Of a stretch of 64,000 nt of DNA, positions 62,951 through 64,000 are shown piece by piece. The stretch is from JASDSY01 sp041441465 (GTDB taxonomy: Bacteria; Muiribacteriota; UBA9980). Position 1 is the stretch's first letter, and each line of letters starts with the position of its first letter. The translations under genes were made by a program, and so were the position numbers. The notes under the pieces were generated by a model. It made no database searches and was not told the origin of the DNA. It was given only the letters and a program-made list of their open reading frames with translations. Where the stretch lies: the NCBI GenBank assembly GCA_041441465.1, contig JASDSY010000026.1:186001-250000 (forward strand), in the 5' to 3' direction.

Positions 62951-64000
62951 TTATTTCTTGACTTCGTAAACATGAAAACTTTCATACATAAAAGAACGAT
63001 CCATTTTATGGAGTTTTTCAGCAAGTTCAGGCTCCGCCGTTAAATTTTTTAGAGTTGATTCATATAAATTACGAGGTTGCGCCAGAGTATAGCGGTAACA
63101 TAAACGCGCTTTGTCGGCCGCGAGACTTATGACTTCGCCCATAACATTATTAAAAATATCATCTTCCATCCATTCAAATATATTAGAAAGATTAAATTTA
63201 TCAAAGCTGTTTTCACCGTATTTTTTTAGAACATCGGTTAATATTCCTTGGAATACCTCTATTTTATTGATATTTTTCTTCAACGCACTGAAATTCTTGG
63301 CCATCAAATAAGGCGGCACTGCCTCGCGCGAGAAAAATTTTCCGAGAAGTATCAATGCGAAAAAATAGTTGTCTTTATTGTCAAGTTCACGCATTGCGCG
63401 CGCTACTTTGCGGTTCAAATTTTTATCGAATTCCTTTTCTTCGACATACCGAAATGAATGCGCGCCTTTTACCGCGCTAAGTATGCTTCTGTTCAAAAAT
63501 ATCCAGTTAAGTAAATTCCAGCGCCACATAGGTATAGAATCGTAATATTCGCGTTGTTTTTCAATATTTTCGCATGAAAAAAGCCGCACGACAGGGTCAT
63601 CGAAATAATAAAGCGACTTATGCAGGAACCTATATATCTTAAAAAACATTTCAACCTTACCGCACATAATTATGCCATTTTTGATTAATTCCTTATTGCG
63701 GTCCCAGAAATACCTGGCATATTCAGGCAATGCGCCGCGTATTTTCTCATAAAGAACAATCCTGTATTCATTTGAAAATTTTTTAGGTTCGTTATAAAAT
63801 TCCGCACCCAATAATTCAAGGAATTCCTCGTGATTAAGCTCTTTAATCGCCGCGATTTTTAATTCCAACAGCGCATTTTGAGCAATGTTCACATCTATAG
63901 AAACCACTTTTTGAGGATTTTCAGCGAGCAAATTCAGCGAGTTGCAGCCGCCGGAAGTGATCGAAAGCACCCGGTCAGATGTCTTAACATCCAAAGCAAG
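62951..64000 (-). CDS. DUF3419/BtaA-type aminocarboxypropyl transferase (cut by window edge)
   Basis: The frame runs from the right edge to a stop at 62951; at least 349 residues are visible, missing the N-terminus. The segment VLSITSGGCNSLNLLAENP, then VVSIDVNIAQNALLELKIAA, is the SAM-binding signature of DUF3419/BtaA, which transfers the 3-amino-3-carboxypropyl group of SAM to diacylglycerol in betaine-lipid (DGTS) synthesis. FDDPVVRLFSC, YYDSIPMWRWNLLNWIFLN and SFMYESFHVYEV fit the family end. The TTG at 63992-63994 is an internal codon rather than a start, as the family begins earlier. BtaB, the methyltransferase, would lie outside the window. DUF3419 members without lipid function also exist. 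Confidence 0.85.
   Translation of the reverse strand, partial: LALDVKTSDRVLSITSGGCNSLNLLAENPQKVVSIDVNIAQNALLELKIAAIKELNHEEFLELLGAEFYNEPKKFSNEYRIVLYEKIRGALPEYARYFWDRNKELIKNGIIMCGKVEMFFKIYRFLHKSLYYFDDPVVRLFSCENIEKQREYYDSIPMWRWNLLNWIFLNRSILSAVKGAHSFRYVEEKEFDKNLNRKVARAMRELDNKDNYFFALILLGKFFSREAVPPYLMAKNFSALKKNINKIEVFQGILTDVLKKYGENSFDKFNLSNIFEWMEDDIFNNVMGEVISLAADKARLCYRYTLAQPRNLYESTLKNLTAEPELAEKLHKMDRSFMYESFHVYEVKK

Noticed and set aside
1..64000. tRNA, rRNA, insertion sequence, phage or attachment site
   Set aside because: No cloverleaf, transposase, integrase or terminal inverted repeats were found by reading; a dedicated scan (tRNAscan, ISfinder) would settle it.

Overview
The window is a 64-kb, clearly AT-rich bacterial chromosome segment. 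It carries ribosome-operon housekeeping genes and many lineage-specific exported or repeat-rich proteins. TAA stops dominate, but TGA also ends genes (24063-24065 and 27112-27114), so the code is standard. Strong Shine-Dalgarno sites, consensus TTGACA/TATAAT promoters and hairpin terminators are frequent. The mix (tetratricopeptide, HEAT and giant Ig-like proteins, lipoproteins with lipoboxes, a DUF2760/Hsp70/DUF3731 cassette, a DUF3419 protein) suggests an uncultured candidate-phylum bacterium, perhaps near Riflebacteria, Wallbacteria or Muiribacteria. That placement is only an impression. I saw no tRNA, rRNA, CRISPR array, insertion sequence or phage gene.

Layout. 1-6.4 kb (minus): a cut-off CPBP membrane protease, mutS2, a NIF3-like protein, and a GAF-GGDEF diguanylate cyclase. 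6.9-8.2 kb: a lipoprotein behind a promoter with a palindrome in its spacer. 9.0-12.8 kb: a class III aminotransferase, a COG2403 P-loop protein related to cyclic 2,3-diphosphoglycerate synthetase, and ornithine carbamoyltransferase, each followed by its own hairpin; together they suggest ornithine/arginine metabolism. 13.3-18.8 kb: ffh, rpsP, khpA, rimM, trmD, a PF09936-type RNA methyltransferase, rplS and lepB, the classic translation and secretion cluster. trmD appears to start at AUA. 18.8-27.1 kb: TerB/TPR protein, two small exported proteins, a parvulin foldase, a DHH phosphoesterase overlapping endonuclease IV, an exported protein and a DUF4382-like lipoprotein.

27.4-27.7 kb: a tiny membrane-protein gene with a perfect promoter, strong ribosome site, one in-frame TGA and its own terminator; it is a candidate selenoprotein. 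28-31.6 kb: a heterodimeric ABC exporter whose first gene looks leaderless. 31.7-35.8 kb (minus): a HEAT-TIR-coiled-coil-membrane protein followed by a membrane protein with a TrkA-type nucleotide-binding domain and a C-terminal ryanodine-receptor (RyR) domain. This pair is the best candidate for an undescribed NAD-derived signalling or defence system.

36-53.4 kb (minus): a peptidoglycan glycosyltransferase-like protein lacking a catalytic glutamate, a giant secreted protein of about 5,157 residues (FG-GAP propeller plus about 26 Ig-like modules), and a translationally coupled fibronectin-type lipoprotein. 53.5-59.2 kb: the DUF2760, Hsp70 and Hsp70-DUF3731 chaperone cassette. 59.2-62.8 kb: a propeller lipoprotein, a patatin phospholipase and a HEAT protein. 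The right edge holds a cut-off DUF3419/BtaA-type protein, which may link to betaine-lipid synthesis.
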